64,000 bases of DNA, taken from positions 248,001 through 312,000 of the forward strand of contig NZ_JBBCJO010000001.1 in NCBI RefSeq assembly GCF_037190085.1, read 5' to 3'. Positions 46,789-55,129 of this stretch are shown here, in pieces. Made by a program: the position numbers and the translations under genes. Numbering within the stretch: position 1 is the first letter of the stretch; each line of letters begins with the position of its first letter. The stretch is from Gemmatimonas aurantiaca (GTDB taxonomy: Bacteria; Gemmatimonadota; Gemmatimonadetes; Gemmatimonadales; Gemmatimonadaceae). A model generated the notes under the pieces. It saw nothing but the letters and a program-made list of their open reading frames with translations, ran no database searches and had not been told where the DNA came from.

Positions 46789-47982
46789 ATGCGTCTGGTG
46801 CACCTCGCCGATCTCCATCTGGGATTCCGCCAGTATCAACGGCTCACCGCGGCCGGTGTCAATCAGCGCGAGGCGGATGTCGAAGCCACGATCCAGCGCG
46901 CGGCCGATCAGATCACGGCGCTGGCTCCCGATGTGATCGTCATCGGCGGGGACATCTTCCACACGGTGCGTCCGCCCAATCCGGCCATCCTGCATGCGTT
47001 CCGCATGCTCTCGGGATGGCGCACCGCGCTGCCCGACACGAAGATCGTCATGGTCGCGGGCAATCACGACGCGCCGCGCACATCGGAAACCGGTTGCATC
47101 CTCCGCCTGTTCCGCGAGATCGGCGTGTATGTCGCCGACATGGACACGGAGCTGTTCACGTTTCCCGAGCAATCGCTGGCCGTGCTGGCGGTGCCCGATG
47201 TGCCGGGCATCGTGCGACCCTCGCTGGTGCCACCCGAGGGATTCCGGCACCGCGTGTTGCTCATGCATGGGGAAGTGGCCGGCATGCTCCCGGCCCATCT
47301 CGCCACCCCCGAGCGTGCGGCCATCGAGATTCCGGTGTCCGATTTGCATGTGGAGGCGTGGAGCTACATCGCGCTCGGGCACTACCATGTGTATCGACAG
47401 GTGGCGCCGCACGCGTACTACAGCGGCTCGCTCGACTACACGAGCAGCAATCCCTGGGGGGAGAAGCAGGAAGAGCACACGAACGCTGTCCCCGGCAAGG
47501 GATTCATCGAGCAGGATCTCGAAACGGGCGTGCATCGGTTTCATCCTGTGTCACCCGCGCGTCCACTGCTCGATCTCACACCCATCGAAGCCACGGGCAT
47601 GAGCGCCGTCGATCTCGATGGCGCCATCCGCGCCCGGGTGGACAGTGCGCCGGGGGGGATCGATCACGCCATCGTGCGACTGACCGTGCACAATGCACCC
47701 CGTCATATCGTGCGGGAGCTCGACCACGCCGCGCTGCGTGAATACCGCCGGCGTGCCACGCATTTTCAACTCGATACGCATCGCCCGACGCCCATTCTGC
47801 ACCGGGTGGGCGGTGGCGCCGCGATCCGGCGCGCCACGCTCGCCGACATCGTGGCCGAACGTCTGCGTGAACGTACACTGACCGCGGGGGTCGACCGCGA
47901 CGCCTTGGTCGCGCTGGGACTGCAGTATCTGCAACAGGCCGAACAGGCGGCCATGGCCGCACTGCCCGCGGTGGACGGCTGA
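46789..47982 (+). CDS. sbcD: DNA repair exonuclease, SbcD/Mre11 family
   Basis: Metal-dependent nuclease subunit of the SbcCD complex, which opens hairpins and processes double-strand ends. 397 residues. All phosphoesterase motifs are present: HLADLHLG, GGDIFH, VAGNHDAP, LLMHGEV, and ALGHYHVYR. The C-terminal capping region is less conserved. Ends 2 nt before sbcC, as expected for a functional pair. Confidence 0.94.
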   Translation: MRLVHLADLHLGFRQYQRLTAAGVNQREADVEATIQRAADQITALAPDVIVIGGDIFHTVRPPNPAILHAFRMLSGWRTALPDTKIVMVAGNHDAPRTSETGCILRLFREIGVYVADMDTELFTFPEQSLAVLAVPDVPGIVRPSLVPPEGFRHRVLLMHGEVAGMLPAHLATPERAAIEIPVSDLHVEAWSYIALGHYHVYRQVAPHAYYSGSLDYTSSNPWGEKQEEHTNAVPGKGFIEQDLETGVHRFHPVSPARPLLDLTPIEATGMSAVDLDGAIRARVDSAPGGIDHAIVRLTVHNAPRHIVRELDHAALREYRRRATHFQLDTHRPTPILHRVGGGAAIRRATLADIVAERLRERTLTAGVDRDALVALGLQYLQQAEQAAMAALPAVDG

Positions 47983-47984
47983 TC

Positions 47985-50381
47985 GTGCGTCTGCATTCCC
48001 TGCACCTGATCAACTTCCGGCAGCACGCCGACACCCGCATCACGTTCGATCGCGGATTGACCGGCATCATCGGTCCCAACGGCTCCGGCAAGAGTACGCT
48101 GCTGGAAGCGATTGCCTGGGCGCTCTACGGCAACAGCGCAGCCCGTGGCACCAAAGACTCCATCCGCCGATTGAGCGCCGAAGACGTGCGTGCGCCCGTC
48201 CGTGTGGAACTCGTGTTCGAGCTGGCGGGACATCGCTATCGTGTCGTGCGTTCGCTCTCCACCGCCGAATGTTTTCTCGATGGTGCCGAACAGCCCATCG
48301 CGAGCACGGTGACGGGGGTTTCGGAGTTCTTGCAGCGACGGCTCGGCATGACGCGCAGCGAGTTCTTCCACACCTACTTCACGGGGCAGAAGGAACTCGA
48401 TGTCATGAGCGCGCTCGGGCCGGCCGAACGCGCGCGCTTTCTCTCCCGCGTGCTGGGCTACGATCGACTCAGTACCGCGCAGGAGTCGGTCCGTGAGCGC
48501 CGACGGACCCTCACCGCGGAGATCAATGGGTTGCGGCAGGGCATGGCCGATCCCGAGGCGATCTGGCGGGCGGTCAGTGATGCCGAAGCACGCCTGGCCG
48601 TGGCCACGGTCCGGGCCGCGGAAACGGAGCAGCAGCGTGCCACCGCCGTGGCCTTGGTGGAGACGCTCATTCCACAGTGGCGTGATGCGCAGGCCGAACG
48701 GGAACGTCTGCAGCAACTGCAGGCCGAGCGCCGCGTCACCGAAGGTGAACTGCTGGCACGGGCCCGCGATGTCGAACGCCTGTCGCGTGAGCTCGAGAGC
48801 ATGGAGCAGGCGCAGCTGCAGCTCGAACCGCTGCGTGCCGAGGCGGGGCTGTTGCGCGATGTGCGGCAGGCGCTCGACGCCATGGAACAACTGGCCACCG
48901 CCGACGTGCGTCGTCAGACCTGGCTCGATCGGGTGCGGCATCTTGCCGACGAGGACGCGCGTCTGGCGGAGCGTATGGAACGATTGGGGCAGGCCCCGGC
49001 GCTGGAGCAGGAAGCCACCGCGCAGGTCGCGACGTTGCGTGAGCAGCTCACGGCGGTGGAGCACACGCTCGACGAACAGCGCACCGCCTGGGCCCGGGAT
49101 CGCCAGGAAGCCGAGACACGCCTCGAGGCGCTGCGCACCCAATACACCGATCTCTCGGCGCAGCGCACCACGCTGGAGGGACTGGGAGCGGAAAGCCCCT
49201 GTCCCACCTGCGGGCGTCCACTCGGGGAGAGTTATCTCGCGGTGCTCGAAACCGTGCGCGAGCAACTCGAGACCGTGCGGCTCGATGGCAACTACTACAA
49301 ACAGCGTGTGGCGCAGTTGTCCACGGCGCCATCGATCATCGAGACGCAGGAAACGACACGACGGCAGCTGCAGGCGGAATGGCAGAACGGCGAACGGCGG
49401 TTGCAGCGTATCCAGGCGGCGCTGGTGGAAGCCTCCTCGATCGGCGCGCAGCGCGCGGAGCTGGCCGAGCGACTGACCGAGGCCACGAAGGCGCTGGCCG
49501 ATCTGCCGACGGGGTATGATGCGGACCGCCACACCTCGCTCAAACGGGATGCCGCGCGGTTGCACGAACTCGAAACGAGTATGGCACGTATCGGTGCACA
49601 ACTCGAACGCGATCCGGAACTGCGCGCGGAACACCGACGCTGTCTCGCCACGCAGCAGACGTTGCGCGAACGTCTGGCGGAGATCGAGCGGGCCATCGGT
49701 GCGGTCAGCGTCAGCGACGCGGGTTTTGCGTCCGTGCGGGAGAGTTACGAACGTGCCGATGCGGCGGCCCGTCAGGCGGAGCTGGAAGCCCTCACGGCGC
49801 ATGGAGAGGCGAAACGTTCGCGGACGGCGCTCGATACGGCCGAGGAGGGGCGGCGCGAACTGGCGCGTCGTCAGGATCTGCTGGATGGACTCGAACGCGA
49901 TCGCCGGTTGCACGATGAACTGGATCGTGCGTTCACCGACATCCGCACCGATCTCAATGTGCAGCTGCGACCGGAACTGGCCGACATCGCGTCAGGGTTT
50001 CTCTCCGAACTCACCGACGGTCGCTACAAGTCGCTGGAGTTCGACGAGGAATACCGGCTGCTCGTGCTGGAGGACGGCGTCCGGAAACCGGTGATTTCCG
50101 GCGGCGAGGAGGACCTCTGCAATCTCGTGCTGCGTCTGGCGATCTCGCAGATGATCGCCGATCGTGCGGGGCAGGCATTCTCGCTGCTCATTCTCGACGA
50201 GGTGTTCGGTTCACTCGACGAGGGACGGCGCACCAACGTGGTGGAATTGTTGCGTCATCTGCACGATCGGTTCGAGCAGGTCATCGTCATCACGCACATC
50301 GAGCAGGTGCGGGAAGGGCTCGATCGTGTGGTGCCGGTCCAGTTCGACGAGACGCGGCGGATCAGTGTCGTGACAGCCTGA
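47985..50381 (+). CDS. sbcC: DNA repair ATPase, SbcC/Rad50 family
   Basis: 798 residues from GTG 47985, shorter than the roughly 1050-residue E. coli protein because of shorter coiled coils. N-terminal Walker A is GPNGSGKST (30-38). Long heptad-rich arms flank a zinc hook, Cys406-Pro-Thr-Cys409. The signature region is ISGGEEDLCNLVLRLAIS, and Walker B is LLILDEVFGSLDEGR. Two bases separate it from sbcD. Confidence 0.95.
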   Translation: MRLHSLHLINFRQHADTRITFDRGLTGIIGPNGSGKSTLLEAIAWALYGNSAARGTKDSIRRLSAEDVRAPVRVELVFELAGHRYRVVRSLSTAECFLDGAEQPIASTVTGVSEFLQRRLGMTRSEFFHTYFTGQKELDVMSALGPAERARFLSRVLGYDRLSTAQESVRERRRTLTAEINGLRQGMADPEAIWRAVSDAEARLAVATVRAAETEQQRATAVALVETLIPQWRDAQAERERLQQLQAERRVTEGELLARARDVERLSRELESMEQAQLQLEPLRAEAGLLRDVRQALDAMEQLATADVRRQTWLDRVRHLADEDARLAERMERLGQAPALEQEATAQVATLREQLTAVEHTLDEQRTAWARDRQEAETRLEALRTQYTDLSAQRTTLEGLGAESPCPTCGRPLGESYLAVLETVREQLETVRLDGNYYKQRVAQLSTAPSIIETQETTRRQLQAEWQNGERRLQRIQAALVEASSIGAQRAELAERLTEATKALADLPTGYDADRHTSLKRDAARLHELETSMARIGAQLERDPELRAEHRRCLATQQTLRERLAEIERAIGAVSVSDAGFASVRESYERADAAARQAELEALTAHGEAKRSRTALDTAEEGRRELARRQDLLDGLERDRRLHDELDRAFTDIRTDLNVQLRPELADIASGFLSELTDGRYKSLEFDEEYRLLVLEDGVRKPVISGGEEDLCNLVLRLAISQMIADRAGQAFSLLILDEVFGSLDEGRRTNVVELLRHLHDRFEQVIVITHIEQVREGLDRVVPVQFDETRRISVVTA

Positions 50382-50408
50382 GAACACACTGAGTGCCCAC
50401 TGAATGCA

Positions 50409-50439
50409 CGCAGGGCCGACCTGAATGGCCGGCCCTGCG
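50409..50439. terminator. hairpin between convergent sbcC and PEP-CTERM genes
   Basis: CGCAGGGCCG and its inverse form a stem of about 10 bp (CGCAGGGCC/GGCCCTGCG) with a short loop. There is no strong T-run, so termination is plausible but not certain. Confidence 0.55.
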
Positions 50440-50503
50440 AACCCGCTCTTTCGGACGGCGTCACCCGCTGGAGGTGACGCCGGTGTGACGAAGATCTGCC
50501 CGA

Positions 50504-51394
50504 TCAGCCGTTGCGGCGACGGCGACGCGCCGCCATGAACAGCGCTCCCAGGCCGGCGGCCATCAGCGCGTAGGTGCTCGGCTCCGGCACGGTCGATATC
50601 GACTTGCCCGGCGTCGTGATCTGGAAGGCGATGTCGTTGTAGTCCCAATCGCTCTTCCAGGACTTCGGCGTGCTCCACTCCTTGCACGTGCTGGTCGGCT
50701 TGCCCCGCCAATCGGTCTTGTACTTCAGGCAGGTTTTGGCTTCGGTGAAATCCCGCGTGTCCTCGAGACCCATGATGTAGTGGGAGTCGTAGGCGTAGTT
50801 CAGCGTGTTGCCGGAGAAGCTGCCGTCGTTGTTGAAGGCAAAGAGCGCGAACTGCTTGTCGCTCGAGTTGCCCGAGTAGGCATAGCTGCCGTCGACCAGC
50901 TGCACCCAGAGGCCCCAGATCGATTCGAAGGTGACCGTCGTGGCACCGATGCTGTTGAGTTCCGCGTTGGTGCTCAGGTCGAACCGTGAGACACCGCTCC
51001 CGGAGCCGGTGTAGTAGCCCCAGCTGGTGTTCTCGCCCGCGATGTCACCACCCGGCTTCGCGCCCGGCAGCAGGGCAAACGTATAAGTGCCTTCGGCGAA
51101 CGTGAACTTCTGATAGCCGCCACTGCCGTTGTTCAGGTAGTGCGTGGGCTTGTCACCCGCATACGGCAGCCAGTTGCCCGGGCGCTGGTTCGCGCAGGCC
51201 TTGTTGCTCGACGAACCGGCCGTCTTGTTCAGGACATACCCGATATTGCAGTAGGTGCCGTCGGTCGACTTGTTGTCCCAGAACTGGCCACCGTTGTTCG
51301 CGGGGGTCACGTTACTGCTCCAGGACTGTGCGGAAGCGGTCATGGCCGGCGCCAGCACCACCGCCGAGGCGAACAGGATACGCGTGAAACGCAT
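50504..51394 (-). CDS. PEP-CTERM sorted exported protein
   Basis: 296 residues. GGAG lies 5 nt before the ATG. A signal peptide ends near TASAQ. The mature domain is Tyr/Asn/Gly-rich with three or more cysteines (GTYCNIGY, SNKACANQ, TKCL-like KTCLKYK) and an aspartate-rich DWDYNDIAFQ. The C-terminus has VPEPSTYALMAAG, a hydrophobic helix and RRRRRNG, the classic PEP-CTERM signal cut by an exosortase. No exosortase gene is in the window. A sigma-54 promoter lies upstream. Likely surface or matrix protein. Confidence 0.93.
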   Translation of the reverse strand: MRFTRILFASAVVLAPAMTASAQSWSSNVTPANNGGQFWDNKSTDGTYCNIGYVLNKTAGSSSNKACANQRPGNWLPYAGDKPTHYLNNGSGGYQKFTFAEGTYTFALLPGAKPGGDIAGENTSWGYYTGSGSGVSRFDLSTNAELNSIGATTVTFESIWGLWVQLVDGSYAYSGNSSDKQFALFAFNNDGSFSGNTLNYAYDSHYIMGLEDTRDFTEAKTCLKYKTDWRGKPTSTCKEWSTPKSWKSDWDYNDIAFQITTPGKSISTVPEPSTYALMAAGLGALFMAARRRRRNG

Positions 51395-51425
51395 TGAATC
51401 TCCGAAAGGGGTTACTCACCCCTGA

Positions 51426-51441
51426 AGCAAACGGGATGCCA
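51426..51441 (-). promoter_or_regulatory. sigma-54 (-24/-12) promoter of the PEP-CTERM gene
   Basis: TGGCATCCCGTTTGCT matches TGGCAC-N5-TTGC in all but one core base and has the required GG-N10-GC spacing. It ends 32 nt before the start codon, leaving a leader of about 20 nt. PEP-CTERM genes in other bacteria are known to be driven by RpoN with the PrsK/PrsR system. Neither regulator is in this window. Confidence 0.7.
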
Positions 51442-51589
51442 ATTGTGACGCAGGTCGCATACTGTCATAACCAGTTGTTTTTCAACACCTTACGCCGAAC
51501 ACGAATAGCTCAGCCCGCAAACCTGTAGTTTGTATCCCACACGCGGTGTTCACGGCCACCACGGCATTTTGCAAGACTGGAGTCCCACC

Positions 51590-52570
51590 ATGACCAGCGT
51601 CAGTCCCCGCCCCTCGCGCAGCCTCCAGTCCATCCGTGGTCCGGAGGTCGCGACGATCGACGAGATCCCCCAGCTCAACGAGGTCTTCGCCGAGGCCTTC
51701 ACGGAGCGGTATCGCAAGGATGGCATGGTGGGTGTGCGGGTGCCGCCCCTGAGCACCGCCATCTGGCGCTATGCCATCGAAGACGCGGGGGAGGGCGCGC
51801 TGTGCTGGCGCGATGCGTCCGGGCGCATCATCGCCTTCAACATGGTGCACCAGTCGGGCACCGAAGGCTGGATGGGTCCTCTCTGCGTGGCGCCCGGGCA
51901 CCAGGGGGCGGGCCTGGGCAAGGTCATGGTGCAGACCGGCATGCAGTGGCTGCGTCTCCGCGGCGCATCGGTCATCGGCCTCGAGACCATGCCCCGCACC
52001 ATGGAGAACATCGGCTTCTACTCGCATCTCGGATTCGTACCGGGACGTCTCACGGTCACGCTCACTCTCGAAGCCACCACGGCCGAGCACCCGCCGCAAT
52101 TGCTGTCGCGTTGTTCATCGCAGCAGAAGGTGGCCGTGGTGGAGGCCTGTCGCGCACTCACCGCGCAGGTGATGCCGGGATACGATTTCACGCGCGAAAT
52201 CGAACTCACGGACAAACACGCCCTGGGCGACACGGTCATCATCGGCTCGCTCGAGGAACCGGACGGATTTGCGCTCTGTCATTCGGCGCCACTCGTGGAC
52301 GGTCGCACGCGCGACGAACTGCGGGTGCTCAAGCTCGTGCTGGCGCGGCAGGCCAATCTGCCGCGATTGATCGGCGCGCTCACCGACCTGGCGCGACGTA
52401 CCGGCACTCGGCGCCTCGCGGTACGGTTGCAGGGCGATTACCCCGATGCCTATCGCGCGTTGATCGCGTTGCGCGCGCGTGTCCGATGGACCGACCTGCG
52501 TATGAGCGTCTACGGCTGGAGCGAACTGCCGCCGGCCGATGGCATGGTGCTCTCGAACTGGGAGATCTGA
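51590..52570 (+). CDS. GNAT-family N-acetyltransferase
   Basis: 326 residues from ATG 51590 (GGAG 7 nt upstream). The acetyl-CoA-binding block VAPGHQGAGLGKVMVQTGM (about residues 103-121) and the strand/helix NIGFYSHLGFVPGR define one GNAT domain. The C-terminal 150 residues may form a second, degenerate GNAT fold. Substrate unknown. Confidence 0.85.
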   Translation: MTSVSPRPSRSLQSIRGPEVATIDEIPQLNEVFAEAFTERYRKDGMVGVRVPPLSTAIWRYAIEDAGEGALCWRDASGRIIAFNMVHQSGTEGWMGPLCVAPGHQGAGLGKVMVQTGMQWLRLRGASVIGLETMPRTMENIGFYSHLGFVPGRLTVTLTLEATTAEHPPQLLSRCSSQQKVAVVEACRALTAQVMPGYDFTREIELTDKHALGDTVIIGSLEEPDGFALCHSAPLVDGRTRDELRVLKLVLARQANLPRLIGALTDLARRTGTRRLAVRLQGDYPDAYRALIALRARVRWTDLRMSVYGWSELPPADGMVLSNWEI

Positions 52571-52615
52571 CGGCGGAGGTCGTGGCCGGTCAGGCCCCCG
52601 ATCGCGCCGAGGGGT

Positions 52616-52804
52616 CTACCGCTTGCCGCTGCGTGTGCGGTCTTCGGCGGGGCCGTCCGGCGTATCACGCACCACGATGCGCCAGATGATGAGGAACACA
52701 CCACCGGTGAGCAGCAGATGCACCACACCCGGTGCGTCCGTGCCGATCGTCAGCCCGCCCCAGGCGAGCAGCATCACGATTCCCGCGGCGATGTAGATGT
52801 CCAT
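52616..52804 (-). CDS. small membrane protein (two helices)
   Basis: 62 residues. Two hydrophobic stretches (IYIAAGIVMLLAWGGL and GVVHLLLTGGVFLIIWRIVV) are followed by a charged tail. The pattern resembles short Lmo0937/DUF5670-type membrane proteins. The ribosome site is weak, so this is a moderate call. Confidence 0.5.
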   Translation of the reverse strand: MDIYIAAGIVMLLAWGGLTIGTDAPGVVHLLLTGGVFLIIWRIVVRDTPDGPAEDRTRSGKR

Positions 52805-52837
52805 CTCTGAAATCTACTTCGCACCCCACGCCCCCGC

Positions 52838-52927
52838 CATCGATGTTGCGATTGCGGTTGCTATTGCGGTTGCTATTGCTCTCCCTCCTGACCAGCTCCT
52901 CCCTGCTCCCTCATGGATATCATGACG
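52838..52927. repeat. diverged half-copy of the 23659-23798 palindromic element, with GTTGCTATTGCG repeats
   Basis: CTCCTCCCTGCTCCCTCAT followed by ATATCATGACGCC parallels the right arm of the larger palindrome (CTCCTCCCTGCTCCCTCTT then AACAGAAGGCGCC). It is preceded by a short tandem repeat (GCGGTTGCTATT twice). It occupies the first part of the gene-free stretch 52805-53250. The region 52928-52979 shows nothing I recognise. Confidence 0.6.
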
Positions 52928-52979
52928 CCGTGGCGCCGAGTCCATCCGGATGCCCGGCACAGTCGGCGCACTCCACACA

Positions 52980-53008
52980 TTGCGTGCCCCGCGCGCCATT
53001 GGTAGCTT
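52980..53008 (+). promoter_or_regulatory. possible sigma-70 promoter for the 6S-like RNA
   Basis: TTGCGT and TAGCTT are separated by 17 bp. Each shares three bases with the -35 and -10 consensus. They point to a start near 53014, just outside the RNA's closing stem. Weak by sequence; supported by position. Confidence 0.35.
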
Positions 53009-53013
53009 CTCCG

Positions 53014-53180
53014 AAGTAGCGGGGCGGAGAGACTTACTTCTTGAGCCGATAAGCTCATAGAGAGGGCTCGACAAACGGTGTGAACGTCATGCCCCAGTGC
53101 GGGGAAGGCGGAAGCGCGGTGAGGGTCTCATCCTTTCCATTGGGCTTCAGGAACCCCTCTTCGTTCCCGTGTTTTTCCGA
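53014..53180 (+). ncRNA. ssrS: probable 6S RNA
   Basis: TTGAGCCGATA (53041-53051) matches the conserved CTGAGCCGATA segment of 6S RNAs. As in E. coli 6S, that segment pairs with a downstream partner: TTCTTGAGCC (53038-53047) with GGCTTCAGGAA (53143-53153). Outside an internal bubble, CGGGGCGGAGAG (53020-53031) pairs with CTCTTCGTTCCCG (53157-53169), giving a 12-bp closing stem with wobbles. Total length is near 165 nt. 6S RNA mimics an open promoter and traps housekeeping RNA polymerase in stationary phase. A hairpin terminator follows. The pairing was done by eye; exact ends are uncertain. Confidence 0.62.
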
Positions 53181-53213
53181 GGGCCCCGTCCATGTGGCGG
53201 GGCCTTCGTCTTT
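53181..53213 (+). terminator. Rho-independent-like terminator after the 6S-like RNA
   Basis: GGCCCCG and CGGGGCC form a 7-bp stem with a 9-nt loop, followed by TTCGTCTTT. It ends about 38 nt before the PTPS start codon. It separates the RNA from the pterin genes or could act as an attenuator for them. Confidence 0.65.
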
Positions 53214-53250
53214 GCCGGAACTCCATCCTCCTCACGTTGGTTCAAACGGC

Positions 53251-53664
53251 ATGCCCATTGTCACCGTGACCCGGCGTCTGCGTTTCAACGCGGCGCATCG
53301 TGTCCACAACCCGGCGCTCTCCGACGCGGAAAACGCGCGACTGTTCGGCAAGTGCAACAATCCGAACTGGCACGGGCACAATTACACGCTCGATGTGTCC
53401 GTGCGCGGGCCGGTGGATGAACGCACGGGGTATGTGATCGATCTGGGCGTATTGCGGGGCATCGTCGAACGCGAAGTGCTCGACCACACCGATCACCGCA
53501 ATTTCAATCTCGATGTCCCGTACATGCGGGACATCAATCCCACGACGGAAAACATCATCGTCGCCATGTGGCGCGTGCTGGCGCCGGCGATCGCGCCCGC
53601 CACGTTGCAGCGGCTGCGACTCTGGGAGACCGAGAACAATTATGTCGACTATTCGGGGGAGTGA
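53251..53664 (+). CDS. 6-pyruvoyl-tetrahydropterin synthase family protein
   Basis: 137 residues from ATG 53251. Zinc histidines are His16 (NAAHRVHN), His41 and His43 (WHGHNY). Catalytic Cys35 is in FGKCNNPN. DHTDHRNFN and ENNYVDYSGE follow. The CNNPNxHGHNY block and the ending resemble animal-type PTPS more than E. coli QueD. The next two genes encode FolE and an SDR, so production of a reduced biopterin is inferred. A QueD role in queuosine synthesis remains possible. Confidence 0.9.
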   Translation: MPIVTVTRRLRFNAAHRVHNPALSDAENARLFGKCNNPNWHGHNYTLDVSVRGPVDERTGYVIDLGVLRGIVEREVLDHTDHRNFNLDVPYMRDINPTTENIIVAMWRVLAPAIAPATLQRLRLWETENNYVDYSGE

Positions 53665-53668
53665 GCCC

Positions 53669-54307
53669 GTGCGCGACGGCGCGTCGAATCAGGCGGCACC
53701 GATCGCCGGGGATCCCGACGAGATGCCGCTCACCGGCCCCTGCACGGCGGAGTTCGAGCAGATCGTCCGCCGGCAGCTCGAACTCGTCGGGGAGGACCCC
53801 ACCCGCGACGGGTTACTCAAAACTCCCGGCCGCGTGGCGCGCTCCATGGCCTGGCTCACGCGGGGGTACGATCTCGATCCACGCTCCGTGATCGGCGATG
53901 CGCTGTTCGAGGAAGACCACGAGAACATGGTGATGGTGCGTGATATCGAGATGTACTCGATGTGCGAACACCACATGCTGCCGTTTTTCGGCAAGGTCCA
54001 CATCGCCTACATCCCCGACGGCAGGATCGTCGGTCTCAGCAAGCTGCCCCGCGTCGTGGAAGTGTTCGCGCGCCGGTTGCAGGTGCAGGAGCGCCTGGGG
54101 GAACAGATCGCCAACGCGCTGGTGGAGGTCCTGCAGCCCAAGGGTGTCGGCGTGGTGATCGAGGCCGTGCATCTCTGCATGATGATGCGCGGCGTGGAGA
54201 AGCAGAACTCGCGCACCATCACCTCGTCGTTGCGCGGCGTGTTCCGCGACGATGCCAAGACCCGCAGCGAATTCCTCCGTCTGGCCCACCCCTCGGCGCA
54301 CGCCTGA
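53669..54307 (+). CDS. folE: GTP cyclohydrolase I
   Basis: Makes 7,8-dihydroneopterin triphosphate from GTP, feeding folate or biopterin routes. 212 residues from GTG 53669, with GGGGGAG 7 nt upstream. ATG 53642, overlapping PTPS, is less likely. Zinc ligands are Cys99, His102 (MCEHHMLPFFG) and Cys170 (HLCMMMRGVEKQNS). Four bases separate it from the PTPS stop. Confidence 0.95.
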   Translation: MRDGASNQAAPIAGDPDEMPLTGPCTAEFEQIVRRQLELVGEDPTRDGLLKTPGRVARSMAWLTRGYDLDPRSVIGDALFEEDHENMVMVRDIEMYSMCEHHMLPFFGKVHIAYIPDGRIVGLSKLPRVVEVFARRLQVQERLGEQIANALVEVLQPKGVGVVIEAVHLCMMMRGVEKQNSRTITSSLRGVFRDDAKTRSEFLRLAHPSAHA

Positions 54308-54326
54308 GACTCACCTCCGCATCTCC

Positions 54327-55100
54327 ATGGCACACCAGGCGATCCCTGCGCTGACCGGGCGGCGCGCACTCGTGACCGGCGCTTCGCGCGGCATCGGGCG
54401 GGCGGTGGCCCGTGCACTGGGCGCCGCCGGTGCCACCGTGCATTTGCTGGCGCGTTCACGAACGGCACTCGAGGCGGTGGCGGCGGAAATCAGTACCGCC
54501 GAGGGGCCTGCGCAGATGCCTGATCAGCTGCCCGCGCATGTGCCGGCCCATGTGCACGTCGGTGACGTGACGGATCCCGTGTCGATGAACCGTCTGCTGG
54601 AGGAACTGCAGACGGCGAAGCATCTCCCCGATATTCTCGTCAGCAACGCGGGGCTGTTTCCGCTCGCCGCCGTGAGCGACACGGATCCGGCGCTGTTCGA
54701 GCAGACACTTCAGGTCAATCTCATCGGACCCTTTCGTGTGCTGCATGCGCTGCTGCCGGCGCTCCGTGCAGCGGGACGTGGTGACATCGTGACCATCGGG
54801 TCGGTATCCGACCGGCACATCTTCGGAGGCAATGGCGCCTATGCCGCCTCGAAGTTCGGAGCCCGCGCCCTGCACGAAGTCTTGCGCACCGAACTCGCCG
54901 GCAGTGGTGTACGCTGTACGCTCATCTCACCGGCCGCCACCGACACGCCCATCTGGGATCCCATCGATCCCGACAACACGCCGGGTTTCCCGCCCCGCGC
55001 CGCCATGCTGCGCGCCGACGACGTGGCCGATGCCGTACTGTGGGCTCTCACACGCCCCGCGCACGTCAACATCGACGAGCTGCGGTTGAGCCGGACCTGA
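54327..55100 (+). CDS. short-chain dehydrogenase/reductase, possible sepiapterin-type reductase
   Basis: 257 residues from ATG 54327. The NADP-binding TGASRGIGRAVA lies at the N-terminus. NAG motif is LVSNAGLF, active-site Ser is in GSVSDR, and YAASK holds the catalytic Tyr and Lys. The SDR fold is certain; the substrate is not. Its place right after PTPS and FolE (19 nt from folE) suggests pterin reduction. Confidence 0.88.
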   Translation: MAHQAIPALTGRRALVTGASRGIGRAVARALGAAGATVHLLARSRTALEAVAAEISTAEGPAQMPDQLPAHVPAHVHVGDVTDPVSMNRLLEELQTAKHLPDILVSNAGLFPLAAVSDTDPALFEQTLQVNLIGPFRVLHALLPALRAAGRGDIVTIGSVSDRHIFGGNGAYAASKFGARALHEVLRTELAGSGVRCTLISPAATDTPIWDPIDPDNTPGFPPRAAMLRADDVADAVLWALTRPAHVNIDELRLSRT

Positions 55101-55129
55101 CGGCTCGCGCGTTCACGGTATCGCTGGCG

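Noticed and set aside
47766..49913. Minus-strand open frame of about 715 codons over sbcD/sbcC
   Set aside because: Antisense to SbcC with intact Walker motifs and zinc hook.
53020..53135. THF or cobalamin riboswitch upstream of PTPS/folE (GCGCGGTGA, GGGGAAGGCGG)
   Set aside because: Only short fragments match; the B12 box and the THF core are missing. The 6S pairing explains the region better, with a terminator before the gene.
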